A stretch of DNA of 47,401 nucleotides from CAMEGH01 sp964513905 (GCA_964513905.1 CAZENS010000004.1:1-47401); one strand, 5' to 3'; positions 7,975-16,463 are shown, counted from the first letter of the stretch. Notes: generated by a model not told the origin, from the letters alone. Numbers and translations are program-made.

Positions 7975-9027
7975 ATGGACAAGAAAGATCCAAGTGAAAT
8001 GGGCAATACTGATAGAGATGAGGTCAAGGATTCTACTAATTCTAACGATCAGATTGAAGATACAAACAGGGAGATAGAGAAAATTGAAGCACTGAATGGG
8101 TCGAATCTTTCGACCGAAACAGAAAAAGATGATAAACCTCAGGAGCGAGAAGATATTTCTGTTGACGCTGATAAGGGTAGTGTAGATTCTGAGTTGAATC
8201 AAAAAAAGGAAGATCCGGCCGATATTACAACGGCTAACATTACCTTAAACGATGAAGAAAAGGCAAAGCGAATTGAAGCTTTAAACTCAGGAAAGATTAC
8301 TACTGCTGCAGGTTCGGCGCCCAAGAAGAAGAGAGATCTAACGCGACTGTTTTTGATTATTCTTATAGTCATTGCGTTGGCAGCTATTGGTGTTGCAGTG
8401 TGGTTCTTTCTTCAGGCAAATAATAATCAGGCGAACCTCTCTCGGGTTGAAGAAAGTTTACGCGAAAAAGACAAACAGTATGCAGAGCTTGATGCAAAGT
8501 ATGTAAACGAGGTGAAAAAAGTCCAGAGCGGAGAGGACGAAAAGAGCAAAGAGGCTGCCGCTAAGCAAGCTAAACTAGAAGAAGACCTTAAAAAAGAGCG
8601 TGAATATCGTACTGTTACTGAGCTTGGCGTAAGATATAAAGAATCAGATACTAACAAAGACTTTATCTATACGTTGACGGTGCAAGATAAGGGCGGCAAA
8701 GGTTCGGAGTCTATTCTTGTTTCAACGCGCGAACTAGCGAACTCTCGTGTCGAGGGACTTGGTTCTCCGTATCCGTGCGATGCAGATTCTGCAGCCGTAG
8801 GGACTATAGCCAAAGTGCCCGCTAAAGAATATGAGGCAATAAAAGAAAAGCCAGAGGGGTCGGTTGCCAAAAAGCTGGGTGAGGCGTATATAGTATTCGA
8901 GTATGATAATAAACTTTGTGGAGTTGATTCACCGAATTCCCCACAGGCAGATGCTATTCGCAATAAGGTCGCCGAGTCTCGTCAGGCAATGAAGCAGGTT
9001 GTCGAATCCATGGAGGAAATAAAGTAG
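7975..9027 (+). CDS. Single-pass membrane protein with acidic cytoplasmic domain and coiled coil
   Basis: 351 aa from ATG 7975, preceded by AAGGGAG. Residues 1-115 are highly acidic and low-complexity, probably disordered. A basic stop (PKKKR) precedes one TM helix (about 124-146, LFLIILIVIALAAIGVAVWF). Next is a charged coiled coil (about 155-210, SLREKDKQYAELDAKY), then a C-terminal extracellular domain (about 210-350) with two Cys that may form a disulfide. I recognise no family. The layout resembles envelope anchoring or sensing proteins of small-genome bacteria. It converges with the methyltransferase gene 6 bases downstream. Confidence 0.8.
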   Translation: MDKKDPSEMGNTDRDEVKDSTNSNDQIEDTNREIEKIEALNGSNLSTETEKDDKPQEREDISVDADKGSVDSELNQKKEDPADITTANITLNDEEKAKRIEALNSGKITTAAGSAPKKKRDLTRLFLIILIVIALAAIGVAVWFFLQANNNQANLSRVEESLREKDKQYAELDAKYVNEVKKVQSGEDEKSKEAAAKQAKLEEDLKKEREYRTVTELGVRYKESDTNKDFIYTLTVQDKGGKGSESILVSTRELANSRVEGLGSPYPCDADSAAVGTIAKVPAKEYEAIKEKPEGSVAKKLGEAYIVFEYDNKLCGVDSPNSPQADAIRNKVAESRQAMKQVVESMEEIK

Positions 9028-9033
9028 GGTACA

Positions 9034-9891
9034 CTATTTTTTAGAAAAAAGCAGTATATCTCGCGCAACCACTTGATCTTCCCGATAATATAAAAGTGGT
9101 TGCGTATTTTTTTGAACATATCCCATATCGGAGAGGTGGTGTACAAGCGGTAGTCGAGTAATGCGCCCAGAATTTAGATCCCTCCAGGCAGGTACGGCTA
9201 TAGCAAAATTTGTGCCTGGTGTAATTTGGTTTCCGATATTTTTTAGGAAGTTTGATATGATTGCGTTGCAGTTTCCTCGAACTTCTTGTAATTTAGCGGG
9301 CGAGGGTGTGGCGCTAAATGGCTGACCGAGGTAGGTCTCGCAGACAACGGCAGATATTTCTGTCGGGTCTTTCCATTGTGCTTGTGTTGCATCTACTGCC
9401 TCTAAGCCGATTATTTTGCTTGATATGTGGTGGTGTGTCTTTTTGAGCCATTGTAAATTTGCTTCAGTGTAGTCAATCATTTTTTGACTAAGATCTGAGC
9501 CGTATACGTCGAACTCTCGTAAAAGCGCCTCCTGAAGGATAACTCCTGTACCACAAAATGGATCGAGAATTATTGGATTTTTATCCGAAGCTTTTTTACT
9601 TGGTGCTGCCATATTTACCATCATCAGGGCGAGTTTGGGTGGTAACATCCCTACAAATGCATCGCGTTTTGGNNNNNNNNNNNNNNNNNNNNNNNNNNNN
9701 NNNNNNNNNNNNNNNNNNNNNNNNNNNNNNNNNNNNNNNNNNNNNNNNNNNNNNNNNNNNNNNNNNNNNNNNTCGAATGAATCTGCCGAGATGATAGCCG
9801 CCGACGAGCCTAGCATTTTAGCTGACGCATTGAGCGATGCTAGCTCCATAAAACTAAGTTCTGGCTGGCGGCCTAGGATACATAAAATCAT
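9034..9891 (-). CDS. Trm11/THUMP-type RNA (guanine-N2) methyltransferase-like protein (interrupted by gap)
   Basis: The ORF starts MILCILGRQPELSFMELASL and carries a Rossmann methyltransferase core: PPKLALMMVN, then SAM motif I DPFCGTGVILQEALL and the acidic SDLSQKM loop. This order matches the Trm11/TrmG10 tRNA guanine-N2 methyltransferase group. The usual motif IV (D/N-PP-Y) appears instead as ETYLGQPF, so substrate and activity are less certain. A 100-N gap (9673-9772) removes the segment expected to hold the THUMP-like RNA-binding region, and the real gene is probably longer. TATACT ends 7 nt before the ATG, which predicts a leaderless mRNA. Confidence 0.75.
   Translation of the reverse strand: MILCILGRQPELSFMELASLNASAKMLGSSAAIISADSFXXXXXXXXXXXXXXXXXXXXXXXXXXXXXXXXXXPKRDAFVGMLPPKLALMMVNMAAPSKKASDKNPIILDPFCGTGVILQEALLREFDVYGSDLSQKMIDYTEANLQWLKKTHHHISSKIIGLEAVDATQAQWKDPTEISAVVCETYLGQPFSATPSPAKLQEVRGNCNAIISNFLKNIGNQITPGTNFAIAVPAWRDLNSGRITRLPLVHHLSDMGYVQKNTQPLLYYREDQVVARDILLFSKK
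9673..9772. other. Assembly gap, 100 N
   Basis: Lies inside the Trm11-like gene, between the N-terminal 39 residues and the methyltransferase domain. True size unknown. Confidence 0.95.
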
Positions 9892-9898
9892 ATAGTCT

Positions 9899-9904
9899 AG
9901 TATA
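9899..9904 (-). promoter_or_regulatory. -10 of the Trm11-like gene
   Basis: TATACT (9904-9899 on minus), 7 nt before the ATG at 9891. No convincing -35 is seen. It is divergent from the promoter at 9935. Confidence 0.4.
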
Positions 9905-9934
9905 GCACCGAATGGCAGACATAATCGGATATAG

Positions 9935-9943
9935 TGCTATAAT
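9935..9943 (+). promoter_or_regulatory. Extended -10 promoter of flippase-like gene, leaderless
   Basis: TGCTATAAT (TATAAT at 9938-9943), 7 nt before the ATG at 9951. The -35 is weak, but the TGn extension compensates. Confidence 0.55.
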
Positions 9944-9950
9944 AGAATTT

Positions 9951-11006
9951 ATGCGAAGAATATCGTGGAGGACATGGCTTAGTATATTAACGCTGGTGAT
10001 AGTTGCCGTTGTTTTGTACACCGCTCGCCAAGAGCTTGCGCACGCCTGGAGACTATTACATGAAGTAGACTTGGTGGTTTTACTTTCGCTATTAGTTCCA
10101 CTTCAATTTCTTTCCTACTATGCAATGGGTGAAACATTATTTTCATATTTACGATCACAGGGGCAGGCTAAAAAAATATCAACGTTCGGGTTTGCGCGCC
10201 TTACGCTCGAAATGAATTTTGTAAACCACGTCTTGCCAAGTGCAGGGATGAGTGGCATATCGTACATGGGCTGGAGGCTTCGTCATTTTGGGGTTTCCTT
10301 AACAAAATCGACAACTGCACAGCTTGTTCGAATTGTGGCAACTTTTGGTGGATATGCGATTGTGTTAGCCATTGCAGTGCTATTCATGTTAGCCGACGGG
10401 TCGCTTAATCGATGGATTAGTCTAACAACTGCCGTACTTGTGGCGGCAATTTTTGGGATGATCATTGGGATGGTGTATATTCTTGAAAATACACGCAATC
10501 TGCCAAAGATTGCGAGGTTGCTTGTTCGTTTTGCTAATGCCTGTATAAAAATTTTGTCCTTTGGAAAGCAGCCAAAAAAGTTCCCGTCAGCGCAGCCAAC
10601 GATAGACTTTCTTCTTGAGGTAAGAAAGGATTATCAACATATTAGAGCGAACAAAAAAGTTCTTCATGTGCCAATGCTTTGGGGTATTTTGTTTTGTATT
10701 GTTGAGGTTGGCATGTTCTACTCCTCCTTCTTGGCACTTGGGTATCCGATAAACCCAGCACCGCTGGTTGTCGCTTATGGTCTTGCGGGAGCGGCAGCAA
10801 TTTTTATGGTAACTCCTGGCGGGGCCGGAGTGTACGAGTTTGTGATGATCGGATTTCTGGTAGCAGTTGGTGTTGACCCTCGAGCCGGCATTGCAGCAAT
10901 TGTGCTCGTACGAGCATTGCTAATGGTAGGAACAATTATCGCGGGTTATTATTTTTATCAACAGGCAATCATAAAACATGGAAAACGACCAGACTCCGCT
11001 GCTTAG
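9951..11006 (+). CDS. Flippase-like integral membrane protein (LPG-synthase TM domain / UPF0104 family)
   Basis: 351 aa with about eight hydrophobic helices. It has the family's recognisable segments: MNFVNHVLPSAGMSGISYMG near residue 90, and a C-terminal MVTPGGAGVYEFVMIGFL. This superfamily includes the transmembrane half of lysyl-phosphatidylglycerol synthase and AglD-like proteins, and lacks the catalytic aminoacyl-transferase domain here. A lipid or lipid-linked sugar flipping role is inferred. The reading frame extends to 9912, but the -10 lies inside that part, so ATG 9951 (MRRISW) is chosen. Its 3' end overlaps xseA by 29 nt. Confidence 0.8.
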   Translation: MRRISWRTWLSILTLVIVAVVLYTARQELAHAWRLLHEVDLVVLLSLLVPLQFLSYYAMGETLFSYLRSQGQAKKISTFGFARLTLEMNFVNHVLPSAGMSGISYMGWRLRHFGVSLTKSTTAQLVRIVATFGGYAIVLAIAVLFMLADGSLNRWISLTTAVLVAAIFGMIIGMVYILENTRNLPKIARLLVRFANACIKILSFGKQPKKFPSAQPTIDFLLEVRKDYQHIRANKKVLHVPMLWGILFCIVEVGMFYSSFLALGYPINPAPLVVAYGLAGAAAIFMVTPGGAGVYEFVMIGFLVAVGVDPRAGIAAIVLVRALLMVGTIIAGYYFYQQAIIKHGKRPDSAA

Positions 11007-11847
11007 CGTCAGTGATTTTGTAGCTGTTACAAATCAGGTATTTGAGTACTCTTACCCTAGCGTGATGATAGAGGGTGAGGTTGATAGCTTTAAGGTGAAT
11101 CAAAATAAGTTCGTCTTTTTTAATCTTAAAGACGCAGGCGCGAGTATTGGCTGCTTTATGATGGTCTTTGCGCTACGTTTTAAGATTGAAGACGGTATGA
11201 AAGTTATTATCAAAGCGCGACCAAAACTTACACAGTGGGGAAAGTTTAGTCTAGTGGTAGATAGCATTCGTCCGAGCGGCGAGGGTAGTATTAAAAAAAG
11301 TTTTGATCTGATGCATCAAAAATTAGAACGGGAAGGATTATTCTCACCTGAAAGAAAGCGACTATTGCCAAAATGGCCTCGCAGAGTNNNNNNNNNNNNN
11401 NNNNNNNNNNNNNNNNNNNNNNNNNNNNNNNNNNNNNNNNNNNNNNNNNNNNNNNNNNNNNNNNNNNNNNNNNNNNNNNNNNNNNNNCGTGCTTCAACCC
11501 CAAGCAACGCAGCCTATATTTTATCACCAAGCAAGGATGATATTAGGGCGCATGTTCAAGGTATGTTTCACGGATTATTACCAAAGGCAACGCAGCTGCT
11601 GAAAGACACGGAAATACATACTTCTGGATTGATTTCTGTGTTGCAGACGAGGCTAGTTGAGGCCACTGAATTGCAAGTGAGTAGGCTCGATCACAATAAG
11701 AAGTTAATTGAATCGTATAATCCAAAAAATGTGCTGAAACGTGGGTATGCCATTGTTCGAGGAGACAGGGCAGTTGGTGGCAAGATACACATAGAAGAAT
11801 TAAATAGTATAATAGAGGCAAAGGTAGAATCGTATGAACAACAGTAG
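10978..11847 (+). CDS. xseA: Exodeoxyribonuclease VII large subunit (interrupted by gap)
   Basis: The N-terminal OB-fold is clear (SVSDFVAVTNQVFEYSYPSVMIEGEVDSFK...GKFSLVVDSIRPSGEGSIKKSFDLMHQKLEREGLF). After the 100-N gap come RASTPSNAA and a C-terminal helical region ending KNVLKRGYAIVRGD, the family's conserved tail. From known XseA proteins, about 120 residues (catalytic GxGG-type core) should fall in the gap, so the annotated 289 aa is an artefact. ExoVII degrades single-stranded DNA from both ends and needs XseB, encoded immediately after with a 14-nt overlap. Confidence 0.9.
   Translation: MENDQTPLLSVSDFVAVTNQVFEYSYPSVMIEGEVDSFKVNQNKFVFFNLKDAGASIGCFMMVFALRFKIEDGMKVIIKARPKLTQWGKFSLVVDSIRPSGEGSIKKSFDLMHQKLEREGLFSPERKRLLPKWPRRXXXXXXXXXXXXXXXXXXXXXXXXXXXXXXXXXXRASTPSNAAYILSPSKDDIRAHVQGMFHGLLPKATQLLKDTEIHTSGLISVLQTRLVEATELQVSRLDHNKKLIESYNPKNVLKRGYAIVRGDRAVGGKIHIEELNSIIEAKVESYEQQ
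11388..11487. other. Assembly gap, 100 N
   Basis: Inside xseA. Homology to known XseA indicates roughly 360 bases are missing. Confidence 0.95.
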
Positions 11848-12028
11848 AGAATCGATTGAGGCGGACATACAAAAGTTAGAGCAAATTGTGGCATGGTTTG
11901 AGGGTGATGAATTTGCGTTAGAGGAAGCAATTACTCGCTATGAAGAAGCGCAAGTTTTAGCAGATAGCATTAGCGGGCGACTTCAGGACTTGAAGAATAA
12001 AATAATTGACGTAAAAAGCAGTAAATAG
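11834..12028 (+). CDS. xseB: Exodeoxyribonuclease VII small subunit
   Basis: 64 aa with the XseB signature: IQKLEQIVAWFEGDEFALEEAITRYEEAQVLADSISGRLQ. This all-helical subunit coats XseA. The start overlaps the end of xseA by 14 nt, and the next gene begins 2 nt after the stop, so the genes form one transcription and translation unit. Confidence 0.93.
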   Translation: MNNSRESIEADIQKLEQIVAWFEGDEFALEEAITRYEEAQVLADSISGRLQDLKNKIIDVKSSK

Positions 12029-12030
12029 CA

Positions 12031-12564
12031 ATGTTATTTTTTTTGGCGACTATTGGCGCAGTCGTAGCATTGTTTTTATTGTCGGCACTTAGTGGTGCGC
12101 CGTATGTGCCAACTCACAAAAAACAAGCGAATACAGCTTTTACATCTTTACGTCGAGTTACAAAGAAAGATACTGTACTTGATATCGGTAGTGGCGATGG
12201 AGTAGTGATGCTTGCGGCATTACAGCAAGGGGCTGGGTGCGTGGTTGGTTATGAAATTAATCCGCTACTTGTTTTTGTCACAAAACTTAGGCTCTATCGT
12301 TATATTAGGCGGGGCAGGGCGGTTGTACAGGTTAAGAATTTTTGGAATGCAGCATTTCCAGATACTACCACTGTCGTATATACGTTTGGTGAGTCAAGAG
12401 ATATAAAAAAGATGTATCAGCGTGTGCAGGCCGAAGCAACTCGCTTGGGGAGAAAAATTGATTTTATTAGTTACGCATTCGAGGTACCTGATGAGACCCG
12501 AACTAAGCAAAGCGGAGCGCACTTTTTGTATACGGTTTTACCTTTACAGAAAGAGAAAACATAA
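12031..12564 (+). CDS. Membrane-anchored SAM-dependent methyltransferase
   Basis: 177 aa. An N-terminal TM helix (about 2-20, FFLATIGAVVALFLLSALSG) is followed by a Rossmann methyltransferase with motif I VLDIGSGDG (49-57) and the acidic loop GYEINPLLV. Small N-terminally anchored methyltransferases of this build include FAM173/ATPSC-like lysine methyltransferases, but the substrate here cannot be inferred. It starts 2 nt after xseB, presumably co-transcribed from the xse unit. Confidence 0.7.
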   Translation: MLFFLATIGAVVALFLLSALSGAPYVPTHKKQANTAFTSLRRVTKKDTVLDIGSGDGVVMLAALQQGAGCVVGYEINPLLVFVTKLRLYRYIRRGRAVVQVKNFWNAAFPDTTTVVYTFGESRDIKKMYQRVQAEATRLGRKIDFISYAFEVPDETRTKQSGAHFLYTVLPLQKEKT

Positions 12565-12571
12565 GTATAAT
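12543..12571 (+). promoter_or_regulatory. Promoter of PsbP-like membrane protein, leaderless
   Basis: TTTACA (12543-12548), 17-nt spacer, TATAAT (12566-12571), 7 nt to the ATG at 12579. The -35 lies inside the end of the upstream methyltransferase gene. Confidence 0.65.
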
Positions 12572-12578
12572 AACAAGC

Positions 12579-13226
12579 ATGAATACACAAGATAAACAAC
12601 AAGGTAGTGTGATCATGATTGTTATGATCTCTGTGATGACGGGGTTGGCTGTTATCTTTGGAGGGCTTGCTATTTGGTCATATATGCAATATACAGAACA
12701 AAAAACAGACGTAGACGGCAAAATAAAGGTTGCTGTTTTGGACGCAGAGAAAAAGCAATCCGATGAAGATGAGAAGAAGTTTGCGGAACGTGAGAAGGAG
12801 CCGAATAAAGATTTTATTGGTCCGGATGATTATGGACGTCTATCGTTTAAGTATCCAAAAACATGGAGCCTGCATGAGGCAACCGACATAACTCGTGGCG
12901 GTGACTACGAGGCCTACCTAAGCCCAGGTAAGGTTCCGCCAATTACACCAAATCAGCAGTTTGCTCTACGTGTAACTATCGAGAATAAGGATTATGACCG
13001 CGTTGTTGGTCAATACGATTCATTGGTAAAGAAGGGCGACCTTCGTAGCTCAAGTACGGTTTCTCAGGGTAATACCGGAACACGTCTAGACGGAAACTTC
13101 AATAAAGATATCCGAGGCGCTGCAGTTATATACAAGATTCGTGATAAAACTGCAACTATTCGAACTGATGCAGACACTTTCAAGCCAGATTTTGAGAAAG
13201 TCATCCAGTCAATTAGTTTTGAGTAA
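12579..13226 (+). CDS. Membrane-anchored protein with PsbP-like C-terminal domain
   Basis: 215 aa. One TM helix (about 9-32) precedes a charged linker (about 40-75, Lys/Glu/Asp). The beta-rich C-terminal domain reads FKYPKTWSLHEA... and ends VIQSISFE, as in PsbP-like proteins (FxYPxxW near the start, FxxVIxSF/ISF at the end). In other bacteria such domains sit on the outer face of the membrane with no known catalytic role. Function not known. Its own promoter makes it a separate unit. Confidence 0.65.
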   Translation: MNTQDKQQGSVIMIVMISVMTGLAVIFGGLAIWSYMQYTEQKTDVDGKIKVAVLDAEKKQSDEDEKKFAEREKEPNKDFIGPDDYGRLSFKYPKTWSLHEATDITRGGDYEAYLSPGKVPPITPNQQFALRVTIENKDYDRVVGQYDSLVKKGDLRSSSTVSQGNTGTRLDGNFNKDIRGAAVIYKIRDKTATIRTDADTFKPDFEKVIQSISFE

Positions 13227-13277
13227 TTGGCGCTGATATTTTAGCAACATAAGCAATACCTCGCTCGTTTGCCTTCG

Positions 13278-13286
13278 TGATATGAT
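13278..13286 (+). promoter_or_regulatory. Extended -10 promoter of kinase/receiver/recO operon
   Basis: TGATATGAT (TATGAT 13281-13286) ends 6 nt before the ATG at 13293. The -35 is not convincing. Confidence 0.45.
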
Positions 13287-13292
13287 AGATAT

Positions 13293-13964
13293 ATGAAGGA
13301 GCGGAGCGGGGATTTTGCTATGATAGACAGCAGCATTGTAGCGGCTGCACACGAACTGAAGAGTCCTATTTCTTTAGTACGACAACTGGCGCTCGAGCTC
13401 GAGGTTTCTGCTTCACCGCAGCAAAATGAACTGCTTCGGCAGATCGTCCTAACAAGTGAACGGTCGTTGCGACTAACAACAAACCTAACGCGATACCGTC
13501 AGCTTAATGCATCATTAGGGCAACTGGATATGGAGCCAATTAATGCACAACAATTGTGTGAAGAGGTTGCACACGAACTTTGGCCATTATTTCGCGCGTA
13601 CGATAGAAGAATTGAAGTTGAACGAAAACGACGAGCGCCGCTAGTGATTGCGAACCGTGATCTGTTACGTAGAATCTTGCTACAGTTTGGAGACAATGCA
13701 CTACATTATACTAACTCGTCCGCAGTCACGCTCAGCTCGCATAAAACGGGATCTGGTATTCGAGTTGGCGTGAGGGACGGCGGACCCACTAGTCCCGTTC
13801 CTAAGAACCCAAATATCGGGAGGCCAGCTAGTAGTTCTTTAGGGTTGATGTTGGCTAAACAGTTCGCCAGCATGATGAATGGAAACGTTGGTGACATTCG
13901 GCATCGCTCAGGAATGACATTTTATGTAGAGATGCTACCGTCGGAGCAGCTATCGTTGTTATGA
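13293..13964 (+). CDS. Soluble two-domain histidine kinase (HisKA-HATPase only)
   Basis: 223 aa with no TM segment and no sensor domain. The H-box has His20 in AAAHELKSPISL, followed by a dimerisation helix. The HATPase_c domain has an N-box DNALHYT, G1 VRDGGP and a G2-like SSLGLMLAKQF. A kinase this short must receive its signal through another protein or through its few N-terminal residues. It overlaps the next gene (receiver) by 4 nt (ATGA), and that receiver is its likely partner. The receiver in turn overlaps recO. Confidence 0.85.
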   Translation: MKERSGDFAMIDSSIVAAAHELKSPISLVRQLALELEVSASPQQNELLRQIVLTSERSLRLTTNLTRYRQLNASLGQLDMEPINAQQLCEEVAHELWPLFRAYDRRIEVERKRRAPLVIANRDLLRRILLQFGDNALHYTNSSAVTLSSHKTGSGIRVGVRDGGPTSPVPKNPNIGRPASSSLGLMLAKQFASMMNGNVGDIRHRSGMTFYVEMLPSEQLSLL

Positions 13965-14332
13965 GCGAAGGAAGGGTACTTTTAATTGATAGTGACACCT
14001 GGCAACTGGGTGTGTATCAGCGATTTTTAAAAGATGCTGGGTTTGAGTACGATTCGGCGACAAATTCATCTGATGCCATGGAGGCGATTGAATTAAAAAA
14101 ACCCGATGCGATTGTGTTAGATGCCTTGCTTGAGGGCAATTCGGCATTTGTGTTGTTGCATGAGCTACAGTCAGACGCTGAGCTTTCGAAAATTCCGGTA
14201 ATTATGGCAACGAATATTGCACAAGACCTCTCGCTTAAGGATGTTGCACCGTATGGCGTGAAACGATTGATTGATAAGACAATAGCACATCCTTTAGATA
14301 TGGTATTTAGTGTGCGTGCGGTGATTGCATGA
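13961..14332 (+). CDS. Receiver-domain protein partner of the kinase
   Basis: 123 aa, receiver only. The acidic pocket is LLIDSDTW (D10, D12; Ser between them), the phospho-acceptor D54 is in AIVLDALLEG, and the conserved Lys is in LIDKTIAHP. The switch Thr position is ATNIA, so the layout is slightly diverged. There is no DNA-binding output. Overlaps of 4 nt with both the kinase and recO imply strict co-translation. Confidence 0.85.
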   Translation: MSEGRVLLIDSDTWQLGVYQRFLKDAGFEYDSATNSSDAMEAIELKKPDAIVLDALLEGNSAFVLLHELQSDAELSKIPVIMATNIAQDLSLKDVAPYGVKRLIDKTIAHPLDMVFSVRAVIA

Positions 14333-15006
14333 AATCAGAATCTACACAAGCAATCGTTTTAAGGCGAACGGACTACGGGGAGGCTGATCGGATTATTCAG
14401 TTGTGCACACCACTTGGTAAACGCGTGGCGATCGCAAAAGGTGTACGGCGACCAAAGTCTAAGTTAGCCGGTGGCATCGAGCTCCTTAGCGAATCGAATG
14501 TAGTATTACGGCAAGGACGTGGAAATATGGCAACGCTTACACAGGCGAGAATGGCAGTATTTTACAAAAATATATTGAATAGCTACGACAGATTACAGTT
14601 TTCGTACGAAGCTCTTCGGCATGTTGCTAAGGCGAGTGAGATGGTGGATGAGCCGGATTGGTTCGACATACTCCATCAAATATTGAGTGGCCTAGACGAC
14701 GAAAGCATCAACCTGGCTTTAATAAAAGCATGGTTTTATTTGCGGTATGCAAAGTTACTTGGCGATGAACTTAGTCTTTGGCGGGATGTAAACGGTGAAA
14801 AGATGATACAAGGCAGTCGCTATAGCTATGACGTTTCTGAAAAAGGCTTTCGAGCGTCAGGTGAAGGTGAAATAGGGGAGCAGCATATTAAACTATTGCG
14901 AGTATTATCTCAGCGCCCGCTTGCTACTATGAAGAATATTGGCGGCATGCAGCCATTTATAGCGACTGTATCGCATGTCGCTATGAGACACTCATCTATT
15001 TATTGA
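14329..15006 (+). CDS. recO: DNA repair protein RecO (zinc-less)
   Basis: 225 aa. It has the N-terminal OB-fold signature (STQAIVLRRTDYGEADRIIQLCTPLGKRVAIAKGVRRPKSKLAG) and the helical C-terminal part. RecO loads RecA with RecR and anneals single strands. The C-terminal four-cysteine zinc module common in bacterial RecO is absent: only one Cys is seen in the protein. Its position as third gene of a kinase/receiver operon is unusual. Confidence 0.9.
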   Translation: MKSESTQAIVLRRTDYGEADRIIQLCTPLGKRVAIAKGVRRPKSKLAGGIELLSESNVVLRQGRGNMATLTQARMAVFYKNILNSYDRLQFSYEALRHVAKASEMVDEPDWFDILHQILSGLDDESINLALIKAWFYLRYAKLLGDELSLWRDVNGEKMIQGSRYSYDVSEKGFRASGEGEIGEQHIKLLRVLSQRPLATMKNIGGMQPFIATVSHVAMRHSSIY

Positions 15007-15015
15007 CAATCTTTA

Positions 15016-15024
15016 TGGTATAAT
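15016..15024 (+). promoter_or_regulatory. glyS promoter, extended -10, leaderless
   Basis: TGGTATAAT (TATAAT 15019-15024), 7 nt before the ATG at 15032. A TTGACA at 15003-15008 is only 10 nt upstream of the -10, too close to act as a normal -35. Confidence 0.6.
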
Positions 15025-15031
15025 TACACCT

Positions 15032-16390
15032 ATGAGTAAAGAGATGAAAAACGCAAAAATGGAAGCACTAGTTAGCCTGTGTAAGCGCCGGGGATTTATT
15101 TATCAAGGCAGCGATGTGTACGGCGGGCTCTCTGGGACGTGGGATTATGGTCCCTATGGTGTTGCGTTAAAGCGAAACTTAATGAACTTATGGTGGAAGC
15201 ATTTTGTTGATGACCGCGATGATATGTACGGTGTTGATGCAGCTATTCTTATGAATCAAAAAGTCTGGAAGGCGAGTGGTCATGTTGACACGTTTGTCGA
15301 TCCTCTCTGCGAAGATACGGTCAATAAGCGTCGATATCGAACAGATCATGTACTGAGCGATAACGGCGTTGACCCAGAAGGAATGTCGATGGAAGAAATG
15401 GATGCTGCTATCGTTCAGCATAAAATAAAAAGCCCAGATGGCAATGAACTATCGAAGTCACGTACATTCAATATGATGTTTAAAACTCATGTAGGGGCTA
15501 CACAAGATGAAGGATCAGTTTCGTACCTTCGTCCTGAGACAGCGCAAGGTATTTTTACAAACTACAAGAATATTGTCGATGCTTTTTACCCCAACTTACC
15601 ATTTGGTATTGCTCAGCAGGGTAAGGCGTTTCGTAACGAGATTAGTCCACGTGATTTTGTGTTCCGCTCTCGAGAATTTGAGCAAATGGAAATCGAATAT
15701 TTTGTTCATCCAGACAAGTGGACGGAGTCATTCGAAGTGATGCTAAAAACAACACATGATTTTCTACATAGCGTTGGCCTTTCCCCAGATAATATCCATG
15801 AGCTTGATGTCCCTGAAGAGGATCGAGCGCATTATAGTAAAAAAACAATCGATATTGAGTACGATTATCCGATAGGCAAAGAGGAGCTGATGGGGATTGC
15901 GTATCGTACTGATTTTGATCTAGAGAACATTGCTCGTGAGAGTAAAAAAACGATGGAGTATAAGGTAAAGGGCTCTAATGAGAAGTTTACGCCACATGTT
16001 ATTGAGCCGTCCTTTGGTGTTGAGCGCTTGCTTATGGCAGTTCTTTCTGAAGCGTACACCGAGGATACGATTAATGGTGAAACGCGAGCATATCTACGAT
16101 TCCCAGAGCATATCGCGCCCGTTCGGTTTGCGGTTTCTCCACTACTAAAGAATAAGCCAGAGTTGGTAGATAAGGCTCGAGAGGTTTACTTGGCTCTAAA
16201 AAAGAAATACGGTGCGGTAGCTTGGGATGATAATGGAAATATCGGAAAACGATACCGTCGGCAAGATGAGGTTGGAACGCCGTACTGCATCGTAATTGAT
16301 TTTGATACTCTCGAGGACGACACAGTAACTGTTCGTGATCGTGATACGACTGAACAAAAGCGAGTTCCTATTTCTGAACTAGCCGGATAG
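15032..16390 (+). CDS. glyS: Glycyl-tRNA synthetase (single-chain, alpha2 type)
   Basis: 452 aa, the homodimeric type, as opposed to the alpha2beta2 GlyQ/GlyS type. Class II features are visible: CKRRGFIYQGSDVYGGLSGTWDYGPYG at the N-terminus, RPETAQGIFTNYKNI and FRNEISPRDFVFRSREFEQME (motif 2), PSFGVERLLMAVL (motif 3), and a C-terminal anticodon-binding domain (FAVSPLLKNKPELVDKA...). It charges tRNA-Gly. Alone in its transcript, with a leaderless-type promoter. It is also called glyQS in some annotations. Confidence 0.96.
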   Translation: MSKEMKNAKMEALVSLCKRRGFIYQGSDVYGGLSGTWDYGPYGVALKRNLMNLWWKHFVDDRDDMYGVDAAILMNQKVWKASGHVDTFVDPLCEDTVNKRRYRTDHVLSDNGVDPEGMSMEEMDAAIVQHKIKSPDGNELSKSRTFNMMFKTHVGATQDEGSVSYLRPETAQGIFTNYKNIVDAFYPNLPFGIAQQGKAFRNEISPRDFVFRSREFEQMEIEYFVHPDKWTESFEVMLKTTHDFLHSVGLSPDNIHELDVPEEDRAHYSKKTIDIEYDYPIGKEELMGIAYRTDFDLENIARESKKTMEYKVKGSNEKFTPHVIEPSFGVERLLMAVLSEAYTEDTINGETRAYLRFPEHIAPVRFAVSPLLKNKPELVDKAREVYLALKKKYGAVAWDDNGNIGKRYRRQDEVGTPYCIVIDFDTLEDDTVTVRDRDTTEQKRVPISELAG

Positions 16391-16396
16391 CCAGCA

Positions 16397-16425
16397 TTGA
16401 TTTATATTTGTGTTTATGCTATAAT
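16397..16425 (+). promoter_or_regulatory. Promoter of RelA/SpoT-like gene
   Basis: TTGATT (16397-16402), 17-nt spacer ending in TGC, TATAAT (16420-16425). It gives a very AT-rich leader of about 32 nt with no Shine-Dalgarno before the ATG at 16464. A second TATAAA at 16456 is too close to the ATG. Confidence 0.6.
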
Positions 16426-16463
16426 AATATCTATTACTAATAGTATATTTTATAGTATAAATA

